Assembly: GCF_030408375.1 (NCBI RefSeq)
Contig: NZ_CP046530.1
Location: forward strand, 1,178,001 to 1,242,000
Source: Corynebacterium afermentans subsp. lipophilum
GTDB lineage: Bacteria; Actinomycetota; Actinomycetes; Mycobacteriales; Mycobacteriaceae
Length of the DNA: 64,000 bases
Reading direction: 5' to 3'
The position numbers and the translations under genes were made by a program. Positions 55,253 through 64,000 of the stretch are shown piece after piece. How positions within the stretch are numbered: position 1 is the stretch's first letter; every line of letters starts with the position of its first letter. The notes beneath the pieces are model-generated. The model saw nothing but the letters and a program-made list of their open reading frames with translations. It ran no database searches and was not told the DNA's origin.

Positions 55253-56698
55253 TTAGCCCACCGATCCTTCCATTTGCAGCTCGATGAGGCGGTTCAGCTC
55301 GAGGGCGTACTCCATGGGCAGCTCCTTGGCGATCGGCTCGACGAAGCCGCGCACGATCATGGCCATGGCATCTTCCTCGGCGATGCCGCGGGACATCAGG
55401 TAGAACAGCTGGTCCTCGGAGACCTTGGACACCTTCGCCTCGTGGCCCAGGGTCACGCGGTCGTTGCGGATGTCGTTGTACGGGTATGTATCCGAGCGCG
55501 AGACGTCGTCCACCAGCAGCGCGTCGCACTCCACGTTCGAGGCAGAATCGTGGGCGTTGGCGTTGATCTGCACCAGGCCGCGGTAGGCGGCGCGGCCGCC
55601 GCCGCGGGCCACGGACTTGGACACGATGGACGAGGAGGTGTGCGGCGCCATGTGCGTCATCTTCGCGCCGGTGTCCTGGAACTGGCCCTCGCCCGCGAAC
55701 GCGACGGAAAGGACCTCGCCGCGGGCGTGCTCGCCGGTCATCCACACGGCCGGGTACTTCATGGTGACCTTGGAGCCGATGTTGCCGTCGACCCACTCCA
55801 TGGTCGCGCCCTCTTCAGCCTTCGCACGCTTGGTCACCAGGTTGTAGACGTTGTTCGACCAGTTCTGGATGGTGGTGTAGCGGCAGCGGCCGCCCTTCTT
55901 CACAATGATCTCCACCACGGCGGAGTGCAGCGAGTCTGACTTGTAGATCGGCGCGGTGCAGCCCTCGACGTAGTGCACGTACGCGTCCTCGTCGACGATG
56001 ATGAGGGTGCGCTCGAACTGGCCCATGTTCTCCGTGTTGATGCGGAAGTAGGCCTGCAGCGGGATGTCCACGTGGACCCCCGGCGGGACGTAGATGAAGG
56101 AGCCGCCGGACCACACAGCGGTGTTCAGCGCGGAGAACTTGTTGTCGCCGGCCGGAATGACGGAGCCGAAGTGCTCCTTGAACAGGTCCTCGTGCTCGCG
56201 CAGCGCGGTGTCGGTGTCGACGAAGATGACGCCCTTTTCCTCCAGGTCCTCGCGGATCTGGTGGTAGACCACCTCGGACTCGTACTGCGCAGCAACACCT
56301 GCGACGAGGCGCTGCTTCTCCGCCTCGGGGATGCCCAGCTTGTCGTAGGTGTTCTTGATGTCCTCCGGCAGGTCGTCCCAGCTGGCGGCTTGCTCCTCGG
56401 TGGAGCGGACGTAGTACTTGATGTTGTCGAAGTCGATGTCGGACAGGTCCGCGCCCCAGGTGGGCATCGGCTTCTTGTCAAAGACCTCCAGCGCCTTCAC
56501 ACGCTGGTTGAGCATCCATTCCGGCTCACCCTTGATGCCGGAGATGTCGCGCACGACCTCTTCGTTCAGGCCGCGGCGCGCGGAGGCGCCGGCGGCGTCA
56601 GAGTCGTGCCAGCCGTAGTTGTAGGCGCCGATCGACTCGATGATCTCGTCGTCGTTCATCGGCTTCTCAAGGCCTGGTGTGGGCTTCACTTCAGTCAT
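55253..56698 (-). CDS. sufB: Fe-S assembly scaffold protein SufB
   Basis: A 481-residue scaffold on which the cluster is built. The start is the ATG at 56698 ([16 protein letters not shown]); the extra upstream frame overlaps sufR. Typical stretches are [71 protein letters not shown] with a candidate cluster cysteine, and the C-terminal [21 protein letters not shown]. It overlaps sufR by eight bases. Confidence 0.97.
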   Translation of the reverse strand: MTEVKPTPGLEKPMNDDEIIESIGAYNYGWHDSDAAGASARRGLNEEVVRDISGIKGEPEWMLNQRVKALEVFDKKPMPTWGADLSDIDFDNIKYYVRSTEEQAASWDDLPEDIKNTYDKLGIPEAEKQRLVAGVAAQYESEVVYHQIREDLEEKGVIFVDTDTALREHEDLFKEHFGSVIPAGDNKFSALNTAVWSGGSFIYVPPGVHVDIPLQAYFRINTENMGQFERTLIIVDEDAYVHYVEGCTAPIYKSDSLHSAVVEIIVKKGGRCRYTTIQNWSNNVYNLVTKRAKAEEGATMEWVDGNIGSKVTMKYPAVWMTGEHARGEVLSVAFAGEGQFQDTGAKMTHMAPHTSSSIVSKSVARGGGRAAYRGLVQINANAHDSASNVECDALLVDDVSRSDTYPYNDIRNDRVTLGHEAKVSKVSEDQLFYLMSRGIAEEDAMAMIVRGFVEPIAKELPMEYALELNRLIELQMEGSVG

Positions 56699-57449
56699 GG
56701 TCAGCCGCTCCTTTCGTTGCTGTTCCCGCCGGGCGCGTTCGGGTCCGCGCCGCGGCAAGGGGGATGTTAGTTGTGCAGATGCCGTCGCCGTCGGAGATGA
56801 GGGCGAGCGGCTGCACATGCGTATCGACGATCCGTGCCACCGCTTCCCTTTCTGCCTCGCAGAACTCCGGGTGCGCCGCGGCGACCGCGGACACCGGGCA
56901 GTGGTGCTGGCAGATCTGGATGCCAGCGTCGGTGCGGTGGACGCTCGGGGCGTAGCCGTGCTTCTCCAGCGCGGCGGCGACGCGCCTCGCCGTCACCTCC
57001 GGGTCGTCTGATGGCTCTACGTCGCCGAGGATCTTTTCCACGCGGGCGCGGGCGAAGTCGCGCACCGCGGCCTCGCCCCCGATCTGCTGGATCAGTTCCA
57101 CGGCGTCAAGCGCGAGTCCGTCGTAATGCGAACCGAAGCGCTCGCGACCTGCGGCGGTGAGCTGGAAGTGCTTGGCCGGCCGGCCGCGCCCCTGCTCCTC
57201 GCCCGCGACGGCGCGTGGCGCGCAGGGTTCCGCAAGCTTTTCCTCGACGAGCTTGTCCACGTGCCTGCGCACGCCGGCCGCCGAGAGGTCGAGCTCTTCC
57301 GCAATGTCGCTGGCCGTTACCGGGCCCCGCTTGAGCAGGACCGACATCACCTGCGAGCGCGTGTCGCCGCCAACGCGGGACGCGTCCGCAGGAGCGGGGG
57401 TGCGGGTATTCGGCGTAGCCGCAGTATCCGCTGTTTCCGCTGTTTCCAC
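56691..57449 (-). CDS. sufR: Fe-S-sensing repressor SufR
   Basis: A 252-residue regulator. The N-terminal winged helix is at residues about 30-85 ([39 protein letters not shown]). Cluster-binding cysteines are in [24 protein letters not shown] near residues 182-200, the CxxxC...C arrangement of SufR, with a further Cys in GDGICTTN. It heads the suf operon and should repress it when holding a 4Fe-4S cluster. A palindrome lies in its promoter region. Confidence 0.95.
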   Translation of the reverse strand: METAETADTAATPNTRTPAPADASRVGGDTRSQVMSVLLKRGPVTASDIAEELDLSAAGVRRHVDKLVEEKLAEPCAPRAVAGEEQGRGRPAKHFQLTAAGRERFGSHYDGLALDAVELIQQIGGEAAVRDFARARVEKILGDVEPSDDPEVTARRVAAALEKHGYAPSVHRTDAGIQICQHHCPVSAVAAAHPEFCEAEREAVARIVDTHVQPLALISDGDGICTTNIPLAAARTRTRPAGTATKGAADHD

Positions 57450-57494
57450 GATGGCACCACCTTTCGCTCAATGTGGTCTGGGTCGCTGCCTTTT

Positions 57495-57512
57495 AACAAC
57501 ACTAGTGTGTTC
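57495..57512. promoter_or_regulatory. Candidate SufR operator
   Basis: AACAACACTAGTGTGTTC centres on the perfect 10-bp palindrome ACACTAGTGT (57499-57508), about 50 bases upstream of the sufR start in the divergent sufR/mptB region. Placement and symmetry fit autoregulation by SufR, whose mycobacterial sites also contain ACACT-type half sites. Confidence 0.55.
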
Positions 57513-57571
57513 TAAATATTCCCGCTGCACCGGGTGGGCGCGTGTCGGGGCGCACCTTAGACTGTTCAACC

Positions 57572-59284
57572 GTGACTGCACCCGACCGCCCGCACGGCTC
57601 CCGACGCCCACGCCGCGCCCCGCGCCTGAGCGTAGCCAGCGAGCTGCCCCGCTTCGGCAGGCCCGGGTCCCGCTCAACCCTGCTGCATGACCCGGCTGCG
57701 TCTGCGCAGACCGCTCCGTCGAGTGTCGCGGTGCGCGCCCGCGAGCGCGGCCGGTTCTCGGTGCTGCGCTGGGTGGGTGCCGCCGGGTCGTGCCTGACCG
57801 CCTTCGCGGGCATCGGCGGCGGCGCCCTGCCGGTCGTGGAAAACCCGTGGCAGAACTTCCCCTTCGGCGCGGAGATGGGCCGCATGATGCTCACCGCCAA
57901 CGCGCTCGTGCTCATCGGCGTCGGCGTATTGGTTGCCGCATGGCTGGCTATGGCCCCGTTCGTCGGGGCGTCGCCGGGCGCTGCGCGCGGAGCGCGGGTG
58001 AGCAACCCGGAGATGCTGCGCACCTTCATCGCCTGGGTGATCCCGCTGCTCGCCACCGCCCCACTGTTCACCCAGGACATCTACTCCTACCTGGCTAACG
58101 GCAGCATCGTGCGCCAGGGGCTCGACCCGTACTCCTCCGGCCCCGTGGAGCTGCTGGGCGTCGAGCACCACCTCGCCCGCTCCGTGCCGTTTATTTGGGC
58201 GCACTCCCCCAGCCCATACGGTCCGGTGGCGCTCGGCACCGCGGCGGTGATCTCGCAAATCACCGGCGACTCGATCTTTTGGGGCGTTCTCGCCCACCGC
58301 GCCGTGTCGGTCGCGGGCATCCTCGCCGCGGCCTGGGCAGTGCTCGCGCTGGCGAAGCGCTGCGGCGTGACCGGCCCGGCCGCGCTGTGGCTGGGCATCC
58401 TCAACCCGCTGACGGTGCTGCACATGGTGGGCGGCATCCACAACGAGGCCATCATGACGGGCCTGCTGCTCGTCGGCCTCGAGGTGGGGCTGCGAGGAAT
58501 CGACCGGCTCGAGCTCGACCGCCGCTCCGGCTGGGCGCTGCTCGCCGCCTCTGCCGCACTGATCAGCTGCGCCGGCATGGTGAAGGTGATCGGCTTTTTG
58601 GCCCTCGGTTTCACCGGCATGACCCTCGCCCGCCACCTGCGCACCCGCCCGCAGCGCCAGCGCAGCGGCCCCCGCGCAATCGCCACGTCCGCCGCCCTGC
58701 ATGCAGCCATGCTGGTGGCCACCGCCATCGCGGTCTCGCTGGCCTCCGGCATCGGCCTGGGCTGGGTTACCGGCCAGGGCGGCGCCGCCCAGATCCGTAG
58801 CTGGCTGTCGCTAACCACCGATATCGGCATCGCCGGCGGGTTCCTCGGCATGAACCTGGGCCTAGGCGACCACACGGACGCCATGCTCAGCGTGACCCGC
58901 TGGGCGGGCCTCAGCGTCGCCGCGGCGTTCGCGGTGCGCATGCTTTGGGCGACCTACCGCGGCACCATCCACCCGGTTGGCGGGCTCGGCGTGTCCACGT
59001 TCGTTTTGGTGGTGCTGTTTCCCGTCGTGCACCCCTGGTACCCGCTGTGGGCCGTGCTTCCCCTGGCGGCGTGGGCGAACCGTTTCACCTTCCGTGCCTC
59101 GGTGGCCGGGTACTCGGCGCTAGTAAGCTTCCTCGTCCTCCCGCGCGGTCTGAAGCTCCAAGCGGGGGCCGTGGCCACGATTTACGGCTCCGCCATCGTC
59201 GGGTTCGTCCTCCTCGCGGTGTGCGTGACCCTGACGCTTCGGGTGTGGCGGCGCAGGCGGTCTACACTCATCAGCCATGAGTGA
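57572..59284 (+). CDS. mptB: Alpha-1,6-mannosyltransferase MptB
   Basis: A 570-residue polyprenyl-phosphomannose-dependent glycosyltransferase (GT-C type) that starts the alpha-1,6-mannan backbone of lipomannan-type glycolipids. It has a basic cytoplasmic N-terminus (RPHGSRRPRRAPRLS) and about 13 hydrophobic helices. The early loop QDIYSYLANGSIVRQGLDPYSSGP carries the family acidic motif. The GTG at 57572 is chosen because a TAGACT -10 hexamer ends ten bases upstream (57557-57562), pointing to a leaderless message; a GTG at 57542 is upstream of that promoter. Divergent from sufR, as in other corynebacteria and mycobacteria. Confidence 0.92.
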   Translation: MTAPDRPHGSRRPRRAPRLSVASELPRFGRPGSRSTLLHDPAASAQTAPSSVAVRARERGRFSVLRWVGAAGSCLTAFAGIGGGALPVVENPWQNFPFGAEMGRMMLTANALVLIGVGVLVAAWLAMAPFVGASPGAARGARVSNPEMLRTFIAWVIPLLATAPLFTQDIYSYLANGSIVRQGLDPYSSGPVELLGVEHHLARSVPFIWAHSPSPYGPVALGTAAVISQITGDSIFWGVLAHRAVSVAGILAAAWAVLALAKRCGVTGPAALWLGILNPLTVLHMVGGIHNEAIMTGLLLVGLEVGLRGIDRLELDRRSGWALLAASAALISCAGMVKVIGFLALGFTGMTLARHLRTRPQRQRSGPRAIATSAALHAAMLVATAIAVSLASGIGLGWVTGQGGAAQIRSWLSLTTDIGIAGGFLGMNLGLGDHTDAMLSVTRWAGLSVAAAFAVRMLWATYRGTIHPVGGLGVSTFVLVVLFPVVHPWYPLWAVLPLAAWANRFTFRASVAGYSALVSFLVLPRGLKLQAGAVATIYGSAIVGFVLLAVCVTLTLRVWRRRRSTLISHE

Positions 59285-60203
59285 TCACGCGCTGGTCGTC
59301 GAAAGTGTTGTCAAGCGCTTCGGCGAGAAAACGGCGGTTGACGGGCTCTCTTTCACGGCGCGGCGCGGCGAGCTGCTGGCGCTTTTGGGCCCCAACGGCG
59401 CCGGCAAAACCACCACCATCGAGATGTGCGAGGGCTTTACCAAGCCCACCTCCGGGTCGATCCGGGTGCTCGGCATCGACCCGGTCGCACAACCGCAAAA
59501 GGTGCGCGACCGCATCGGCATCATGCTTCAGGGCGGCGGCTCCTACGCCGGCGTGTCCGTGGAGGAGATGCTCAACCTGGCCGCCAGCTACAACAAGCAC
59601 CCCCACGATCCGCGGTGGCTCATGGAGCTGGTGGGCCTGGAAGGCGCGGCCAAGACCACCTACCGGCGTCTGTCGGGCGGCCAGCAGCAGCGCCTGTCGC
59701 TGGCACTGGCGTTGATCGGCCGGCCCGAGCTGATCTTTTTGGACGAACCCACCGCTGGCCTGGACGCCCAGTCTCGCATGGCGGTGTGGGACATCATCTC
59801 GGCGCTCAAGCGCGACGGGGTGAGCGTCCTGCTCACCACCCACCTCATGGACGAGGCGGAAAGACTCGCCGACGACGTGGTCATCATCGACCACGGCACC
59901 GTCGTCGCCCAGGGCTCCCCCGATGCGCTGACCAGCCACGAGGAGTTTCCTCTGCTCGCTGTCGAGACGGCGGAGGCGCTCGACGTGCACAGGCTTAACG
60001 ACGAGCTCACGCCCGCCGGCCTCACCGTCGAAGAAATCCGCCCCCGCAGCTACCGAATCAAGGGCACGGGGTCGCCGGAGGTCGTCGAGAAGCTGGCGCG
60101 CGAGGCCGCACGGCAAGGAGTGCTGATCCGCGAGCTGAGCGTGTCCCACCGCAACTTGGAGGACGTGTTTTTGGACCTCACAGGAAGGGAGCTGAGGAGC
60201 TGA
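59277..60203 (+). CDS. ABC-2 type transporter, ATP-binding protein
   Basis: A 308-residue ATPase with Walker A GPNGAGKTTTIEMCEG, Q-loop GIMLQGGGSYAGVS, signature LSGGQQQRLSLALAL, Walker B LIFLDEPTAGLD and H-loop LTTHLMDEAERL, followed by a C-terminal regulatory domain (about 215-308). The start overlaps the end of mptB by eight bases and the stop overlaps the permease start by one base, so the three are co-translated. Located between mptB and ctaA as in mycobacteria. Substrate unknown; drug or envelope-component export is usual for this class. Confidence 0.92.
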   Translation: MSDHALVVESVVKRFGEKTAVDGLSFTARRGELLALLGPNGAGKTTTIEMCEGFTKPTSGSIRVLGIDPVAQPQKVRDRIGIMLQGGGSYAGVSVEEMLNLAASYNKHPHDPRWLMELVGLEGAAKTTYRRLSGGQQQRLSLALALIGRPELIFLDEPTAGLDAQSRMAVWDIISALKRDGVSVLLTTHLMDEAERLADDVVIIDHGTVVAQGSPDALTSHEEFPLLAVETAEALDVHRLNDELTPAGLTVEEIRPRSYRIKGTGSPEVVEKLAREAARQGVLIRELSVSHRNLEDVFLDLTGRELRS

Positions 60204-60967
60204 TGGAAAAGCTCACCCCCGGCATTTTCGCCCCGGCGCCGCAGCGGGCGTCCTTCGGACAGATGGCCGCGGCACAAGGGCGCATCGAGGCGAAACTGAT
60301 GCTGCGCCACGGCGAGCAGCTGCTGCTCAACGTGCTGATCCCCGCGGCGATCCTGCTGGCCGCCCACTTCGCGCCGATCCTCGGCGACAACACCGAGTTC
60401 GACGTGCTGGTGCCAATGGTCTTCGCCGTGGCCGCAACCGGCGCCGGCTTCACCGGGCAAGCCATCGCCGTCGCCTTTGACCGCCGCTACGGGGCGCTGA
60501 AGCGCACCGGCGCGTCCGGGGTGCCGCCCTGGACCATCATCGTGGGCAAGATCCTCGGCGTGCTGGCCACGGTGGTGGTGCAGCTGGTGGTGCTCGGCGC
60601 GATCGCGCTGGCGCTGGGGTGGCGTGTCTCCCCTGGCGGCGCTGTGTTCGGGCTGGCGACGCTCCTCGTCGGCGTCGCCGCGTTCACCGCGATGGGGCTG
60701 TTGATGGGCGGCACCCTGCGAGCCGAGCTGGTGCTGGCCCTTGCGAACCTGATCTGGCTGGTGCTCATGGGCATCCTCGGCTGGGTGGGCTACTCCGGCG
60801 ACATCGCGCACGCCGGGTGGTGGAACGCAGTGCCCACCGTGGCGTTGGCAGGCGCGCTGGTGCAAGCACTGTCGTTGCAGGTCAACTGGGTGGCGTGGGC
60901 CTCACTCGCCGCCTGGGGGGTAGCCGCGATGACCGCGGCCGTGCGCCTGTTCCGCTTTGACGGCTAG
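60203..60967 (+). CDS. ABC-2 type transporter, permease protein
   Basis: A 254-residue integral membrane protein with six hydrophobic helices (the first near LLLNVLIPAAILLAAHFAP, the last near WASLAAWGVAAMTAAVRLF). It partners the ATPase gene it overlaps by one base (TGATG). The cytoplasmic region around FDRRYGALKRTGASGVPPWTIIVGKIL is the usual coupling helix region of ABC-2 permeases. Confidence 0.9.
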   Translation: MEKLTPGIFAPAPQRASFGQMAAAQGRIEAKLMLRHGEQLLLNVLIPAAILLAAHFAPILGDNTEFDVLVPMVFAVAATGAGFTGQAIAVAFDRRYGALKRTGASGVPPWTIIVGKILGVLATVVVQLVVLGAIALALGWRVSPGGAVFGLATLLVGVAAFTAMGLLMGGTLRAELVLALANLIWLVLMGILGWVGYSGDIAHAGWWNAVPTVALAGALVQALSLQVNWVAWASLAAWGVAAMTAAVRLFRFDG

Positions 60968-60973
60968 GCGCGA

Positions 60974-60979
60974 TACACT
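60974..60979 (+). promoter_or_regulatory. Probable -10 element of ctaA
   Basis: TACACT fits the corynebacterial housekeeping -10 (TANANT) and lies 37 bases before the GTG start of ctaA, with a GTTGGAGAAA ribosome site in between. Confidence 0.45.
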
Positions 60980-61015
60980 CACCACGATCAACATCGTCCG
61001 AAAGTTGGAGAAACA

Positions 61016-61966
61016 GTGACCGCAACCACAGCTGAGACCCACCCGCGTTCCTGGAGGGAGGCCTGGCGCGACCCCTCGCTGAAGCTGCAGCGCACCCTCG
61101 CCATAGTGTTGCTGCTGTGCCAGGGCGGCATCACCGTCACCGGCTCGCTGGTGCGCGTGACCGGCTCCGGCCTCGGCTGCGACACCTGGCCGCTCTGCCA
61201 CGAGGGGTCACTCGTGCCGGTCGCTGGCGCGGCACCTTGGATCCACCAGGCCATCGAGTTCGGCAACCGCCTCCTCGCCTTCGTGGTCGCCGCGGCCGCC
61301 GCGCTCGTGCTCCTTGCCGTGATCCGCGCCGGGCGCCGCAAGGACATCAAGACGCTGGCTTGGATCTCCCTGATCGGCGTGGTCGTGCAGGCCGTCATCG
61401 GCGGCATCTCCGTTCGGCTGGACCTGCGTTGGTGGTCCGTGGCGGTGCACTTCCTGCCGTCGATGGTGCTCGTGTTCGTCGCCGCGATGCTGTACATGCG
61501 CATTGCCGAAACCGACTCCGCGGTACCCACCCGCCGCTACCCCGGCTCGGCACAGACGTGGACGCTCATCGCCGCCGCGGCACTGTGCCTCGTGCTCGTC
61601 ACCGGCACCATGGTCACCGGCTCCGGCCCGCACTCCGGCGACGCGGGCGCGGGCATGCAGGGCCGCCTCGAGTTGGACACGCGCGTGCTCGCCTACGTGC
61701 ACTCGGCGTGCATGTACCTCTACCTCATCGCCACGATCATTACCACGGTGCTGCTGCGCAACTCCGGTGCCCCGGACGACGCCAAGCGCACCGCGTACGT
61801 GCTCATCGCCATGATCCTGGTGCAGTGGGCCATCGGCGTGATCCAGTTCCGCATGGGGGTTCCGCGCTGGACAATTCCTGCGCATATCGCCATGTCGTCG
61901 GTCGTGGTTGCGTTTAGCGGCTTCCTTTTTGCACATCGGAAGCGCAGGTTGCCTACGCTCGTGTGA
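61016..61966 (+). CDS. ctaA: Heme A synthase CtaA
   Basis: A 316-residue membrane enzyme that oxidises heme O to heme A for cytochrome aa3 oxidase. Eight hydrophobic helices are seen. Heme-ligand histidines lie in WIHQAIEFGNRLLAF, WWSVAVHFLPSM, LAYVHSACMYLYL and WTIPAHIAMSSVVVAFS. The cysteine pair of CtaA is visible in SGLGCDTWPLCHEGSLVP. GTG start with TTGGAG upstream. Together with ctaB on the opposite strand nearby it completes heme A synthesis. Confidence 0.94.
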   Translation: MTATTAETHPRSWREAWRDPSLKLQRTLAIVLLLCQGGITVTGSLVRVTGSGLGCDTWPLCHEGSLVPVAGAAPWIHQAIEFGNRLLAFVVAAAAALVLLAVIRAGRRKDIKTLAWISLIGVVVQAVIGGISVRLDLRWWSVAVHFLPSMVLVFVAAMLYMRIAETDSAVPTRRYPGSAQTWTLIAAAALCLVLVTGTMVTGSGPHSGDAGAGMQGRLELDTRVLAYVHSACMYLYLIATIITTVLLRNSGAPDDAKRTAYVLIAMILVQWAIGVIQFRMGVPRWTIPAHIAMSSVVVAFSGFLFAHRKRRLPTLV

Positions 61967-61967
61967 C

Positions 61968-62924
61968 ATGAAAGCAATCGTTGTCACATCCCATGGCGGC
62001 CCGGAAGTCCTCGAGTACAAGGACGCCGAGCCGCCACAGCCGTCTGAGGGGCAGTTGCTTGTCGACGTCACCTACGCCGGCATCAACTACATCGACACCT
62101 ACTTCCGCTCCGGAACGTACCCCTCGAATCCGCCCTACATCCCGGGCACGGAGGGCTGCGGCCGCGTGGTGGAAGATCCCTTGGGCAAGATCGCGCCCGG
62201 CACCCTAGTGGCCTGGCACGCCGCCGAAGGCTCCTACGCCGAGCAGGTGGCGGTGGACCGCAACCGTTTGGTGGCCGTGCCGGAAGGTGTGGCGCCGGAA
62301 GTGGCGGCCTCGATGCTGCTGCAGGGCATGACCTCGCACTACCTGCTCCACGGCGTGCGCGAGACCAAGCCTGGCGACACCATGGTGGTCACCGCCGGCG
62401 CCGGCGGCGTCGGGCTGATACTGACCCAGATGGCGGCAGCCGAGGAGGCGACCGTGTACTCGGTGGTCTCCACCGACGAGAAGGAAAAGCTCGCCTACGA
62501 GGCTGGCGCAACCAAGGTGTTCCGCTACGGCGAGGACTTGGCTGAGCGGATCAAGGCCGAAAACGGCGGCGGCGTGGACGTGGTCTACGACGGCGTCGGG
62601 CAGGACACCTTCGAGATGTGCCTGGACGTCACCCGCCCGCGAGGGTTGGTGTGCTCCTTCGGCTCCGCCTCGGGCGACGTCGAGCCGTTCAAAATCCAGG
62701 AACTCAACGCCCACGGCGCGCTGTTTCTCACCCGCCCGTCGCTGAAGCACTACGTGGCCACCGACGACGAGTTCCTCATGCGCGCTCAGGCCGTGGCCCG
62801 GGCGGTGGAGGAAGGCACGGTGAAGATCCGGGTCCACCCGCCCTACGCACTAGAAAATGCCCGCCAGGCCCACGAGGACCTGCAGGCGCGCAAAACCACC
62901 GGCTCGGTTGTGCTGAAGGTCTAG
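61968..62924 (+). CDS. qor: NADPH:quinone oxidoreductase (zeta-crystallin type)
   Basis: A 318-residue medium-chain dehydrogenase without the zinc ligands. The N-terminal GroES-like domain ([36 protein letters not shown]) is followed by a Rossmann domain with [17 protein letters not shown] and the C-terminal [21 protein letters not shown]. It reduces quinones or related electrophiles with NADPH. It starts one base after the ctaA stop; the longer upstream frame lies inside ctaA and is discarded. The stop interlocks (CTAG) with that of ctaB. Confidence 0.94.
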   Translation: MKAIVVTSHGGPEVLEYKDAEPPQPSEGQLLVDVTYAGINYIDTYFRSGTYPSNPPYIPGTEGCGRVVEDPLGKIAPGTLVAWHAAEGSYAEQVAVDRNRLVAVPEGVAPEVAASMLLQGMTSHYLLHGVRETKPGDTMVVTAGAGGVGLILTQMAAAEEATVYSVVSTDEKEKLAYEAGATKVFRYGEDLAERIKAENGGGVDVVYDGVGQDTFEMCLDVTRPRGLVCSFGSASGDVEPFKIQELNAHGALFLTRPSLKHYVATDDEFLMRAQAVARAVEEGTVKIRVHPPYALENARQAHEDLQARKTTGSVVLKV

Positions 62925-63835
62925 AACAGCAGCTGGCCCACGGTCTCCCAGCCGAGCACCGCGTCGAAGGACAGCCCCAGAAACAGCGCGGCGAGGTAGT
63001 TGTTAGAGAGGATGAACAGCTTCAGCGGCTTGACGTTCTCACCGCGCACAATCCCTTGGTGCAGCTTGGTCGCCATGACCAAAAACGCCACGCCGGAGAT
63101 GATCGCGGCTGCCAGGTAGATCCAGGACGCGGCCGGCACCAGCAGAAGGGACACCGCCACGGTGAGCCAGGAGTAGATCACGATCTGGCGCGAGGTCTCC
63201 TCGGCGGAGGCCACCACTGGCAGCATGGGTACGTTGGCCCGGGCGTAGTCGTCCTTGTACTTCATCGCCAGCGCCCAGGTGTGCGGCGGGGTCCAGAAGA
63301 AGATGATCAAAAACAGCACGATGGCCTGCCACCAGTTGTCGGCGGAGCCGTCGTGGACGTTGTCGCGGATCACGGCCCAGCCCACCATCACGGGCATGCA
63401 GCCTGCGGCGCCGCCCCAGATGACGTTTTGCCATGTGCGGCGCTTCAGCCACTTCGTGTAGACGAAGATGTAGAAGAAGTTGGTCAGCAGGATGAAAAAC
63501 GCCGCCAGCCAGGAGTTACACAGCACCCCGAGCCACAGCACGGACAGCACCAGCATGACCCAGGCGAACACGGCCGCCTTCTGCTTGGACACCGAGTGCC
63601 GCACCAGCGGGCGGGCGCGGGTGCGGCCCATCTTTTGGTCGATGTCGTAGTCCGCGACCATGTTGAACGTGTTCGCGGCCGCGGCACCCATCCAGCCGCC
63701 GAGCAGGGTGCCCAGCACGAGCCAGAGGTGCACCTCGCCGCGGTGTGCCTGCAGCATCGCGGGGATCGCGGCGACCAAGAGAAGTTCAATGACCCTCGGC
63801 TTCGTCAACGCGAAATATGCCTTGATGGTCTCCAA
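62921..63835 (-). CDS. ctaB: Protoheme IX farnesyltransferase CtaB
   Basis: A 304-residue UbiA-family prenyltransferase that adds the farnesyl group to heme B to make heme O. The prenyl-diphosphate motif [20 protein letters not shown] and the second aspartate-rich region ([15 protein letters not shown]) are present, with about nine helices. The TTG at 63835 is seven bases after AAAAGGAG and precedes [17 protein letters not shown]; the longer frame to 63874 would place the ribosome site inside the gene. Convergent with qor, divergent from tkt. Confidence 0.93.
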   Translation of the reverse strand: METIKAYFALTKPRVIELLLVAAIPAMLQAHRGEVHLWLVLGTLLGGWMGAAAANTFNMVADYDIDQKMGRTRARPLVRHSVSKQKAAVFAWVMLVLSVLWLGVLCNSWLAAFFILLTNFFYIFVYTKWLKRRTWQNVIWGGAAGCMPVMVGWAVIRDNVHDGSADNWWQAIVLFLIIFFWTPPHTWALAMKYKDDYARANVPMLPVVASAEETSRQIVIYSWLTVAVSLLLVPAASWIYLAAAIISGVAFLVMATKLHQGIVRGENVKPLKLFILSNNYLAALFLGLSFDAVLGWETVGQLLF

Positions 63836-63944
63836 CAACTCTCTCCTTTTTGTACCGCCGTCGGGCGCGGGCAATCATACCTTTGGACGATGGTAGCTCC
63901 AACCTGCGTGAGTCAACGAATCGAGCAACGGGTGGGGCCGGTGG

Positions 63945-63963
63945 CGTCGATAAGCGATATGCT
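63945..63963 (+). promoter_or_regulatory. tkt promoter region overlapping a dispersed 11-mer copy
   Basis: CGTCGATAAGC at 63945-63955 is followed by a TATGCT hexamer (63958-63963) that fits a -10 element for tkt. The repeat thus covers the spacer just upstream of the -10. Confidence 0.5.
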
Positions 63964-63994
63964 TTTGTGCGACCTTAAAGAAAGCGAGGAACCC

Positions 63995-64000
63995 ATGACG
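63995..64000 (+). CDS. tkt: Start of transketolase gene, partial
   Basis: ATG ACG at the window edge, preceded by AAAGCGAGGA. Only two codons are visible. The identification as tkt rests on conserved order: in corynebacteria tkt is divergent from ctaB next to qor and ctaA. Confidence 0.55.

Overview
The window is a chromosomal segment of a high-GC actinobacterium, almost certainly a Corynebacterium. The evidence is a Pup-ligase system, mycothiol synthesis (mshC), an arabinogalactan/lipomannan-type mannosyltransferase (mptB), acn-acnR, an Rv1476-type membrane protein beside a RipC-type NlpC/P60 hydrolase, and the suf - mptB - ABC - ctaA - qor - ctaB - tkt order seen in corynebacteria and mycobacteria. 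The species cannot be named from this sequence. Gene density is very high; several convergent neighbours share only a four-base overlap of their stop codons.

Layout. 1-10.9 kb: pupylation genes on the minus strand (dop, pup, pafA, start of pafB; arc and trmI further upstream). Between dop and arc lies a plus/minus block of a POT peptide transporter, the divergent pdxS/pdxR pair and a thioredoxin-reductase-like flavoprotein whose N-terminus looks like the tail of a YefM antitoxin. 10.9-22.9 kb: housekeeping genes (M18 aminopeptidase, RecB-type nuclease, formate-THF ligase, aspA with a C4-dicarboxylate carrier, HAD phosphatase, mshC, uppP, a lipoprotein, pyrD). 22.9-30.2 kb: a small membrane protein, a PEBP-like protein, a two-gene ABC exporter with strongly asymmetric ATPase domains, tRNA-Leu(GAG), and an ABC/permease pair whose permease has an apparent 3' frameshift. 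30.2-45.7 kb: TVP38-type membrane protein, SPFH/NfeD pair, DUF3097, coproporphyrin ferrochelatase, RipC-type hydrolase, acn with its repressor acnR, a class I amidotransferase, and an ACT-domain/PFL-like pair. 45.7-49.4 kb: an accessory island, AT-richer in its first half, with a small secreted toxin-like protein, a putative immunity partner, unknown proteins and a DUF222/HNH protein. 49.4-57.5 kb: ABC-F protein, a 39-residue membrane peptide, and the complete sufRBDCSUT operon. 57.5-64 kb: mptB, an ABC-2 type transporter, ctaA, qor, ctaB and the first two codons of tkt.

Functional themes. The Pup system is complete for tagging and removal (Pup ending in GGQ, Dop, PafA), with the ARC ATPase but no proteasome genes in view. 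Iron-sulfur cluster assembly (suf), heme synthesis and modification (ferrochelatase, ctaA, ctaB) and aconitase lie near one another, consistent with shared iron/redox physiology.

Beyond the genes, an 11-base word, CGTCGA(G/T)AAGC, recurs 18 times by hand count, in several reading frames and in intergenic DNA. It looks like a DNA-level signal rather than a by-product of protein coding, and is the most interesting unexplained feature here.
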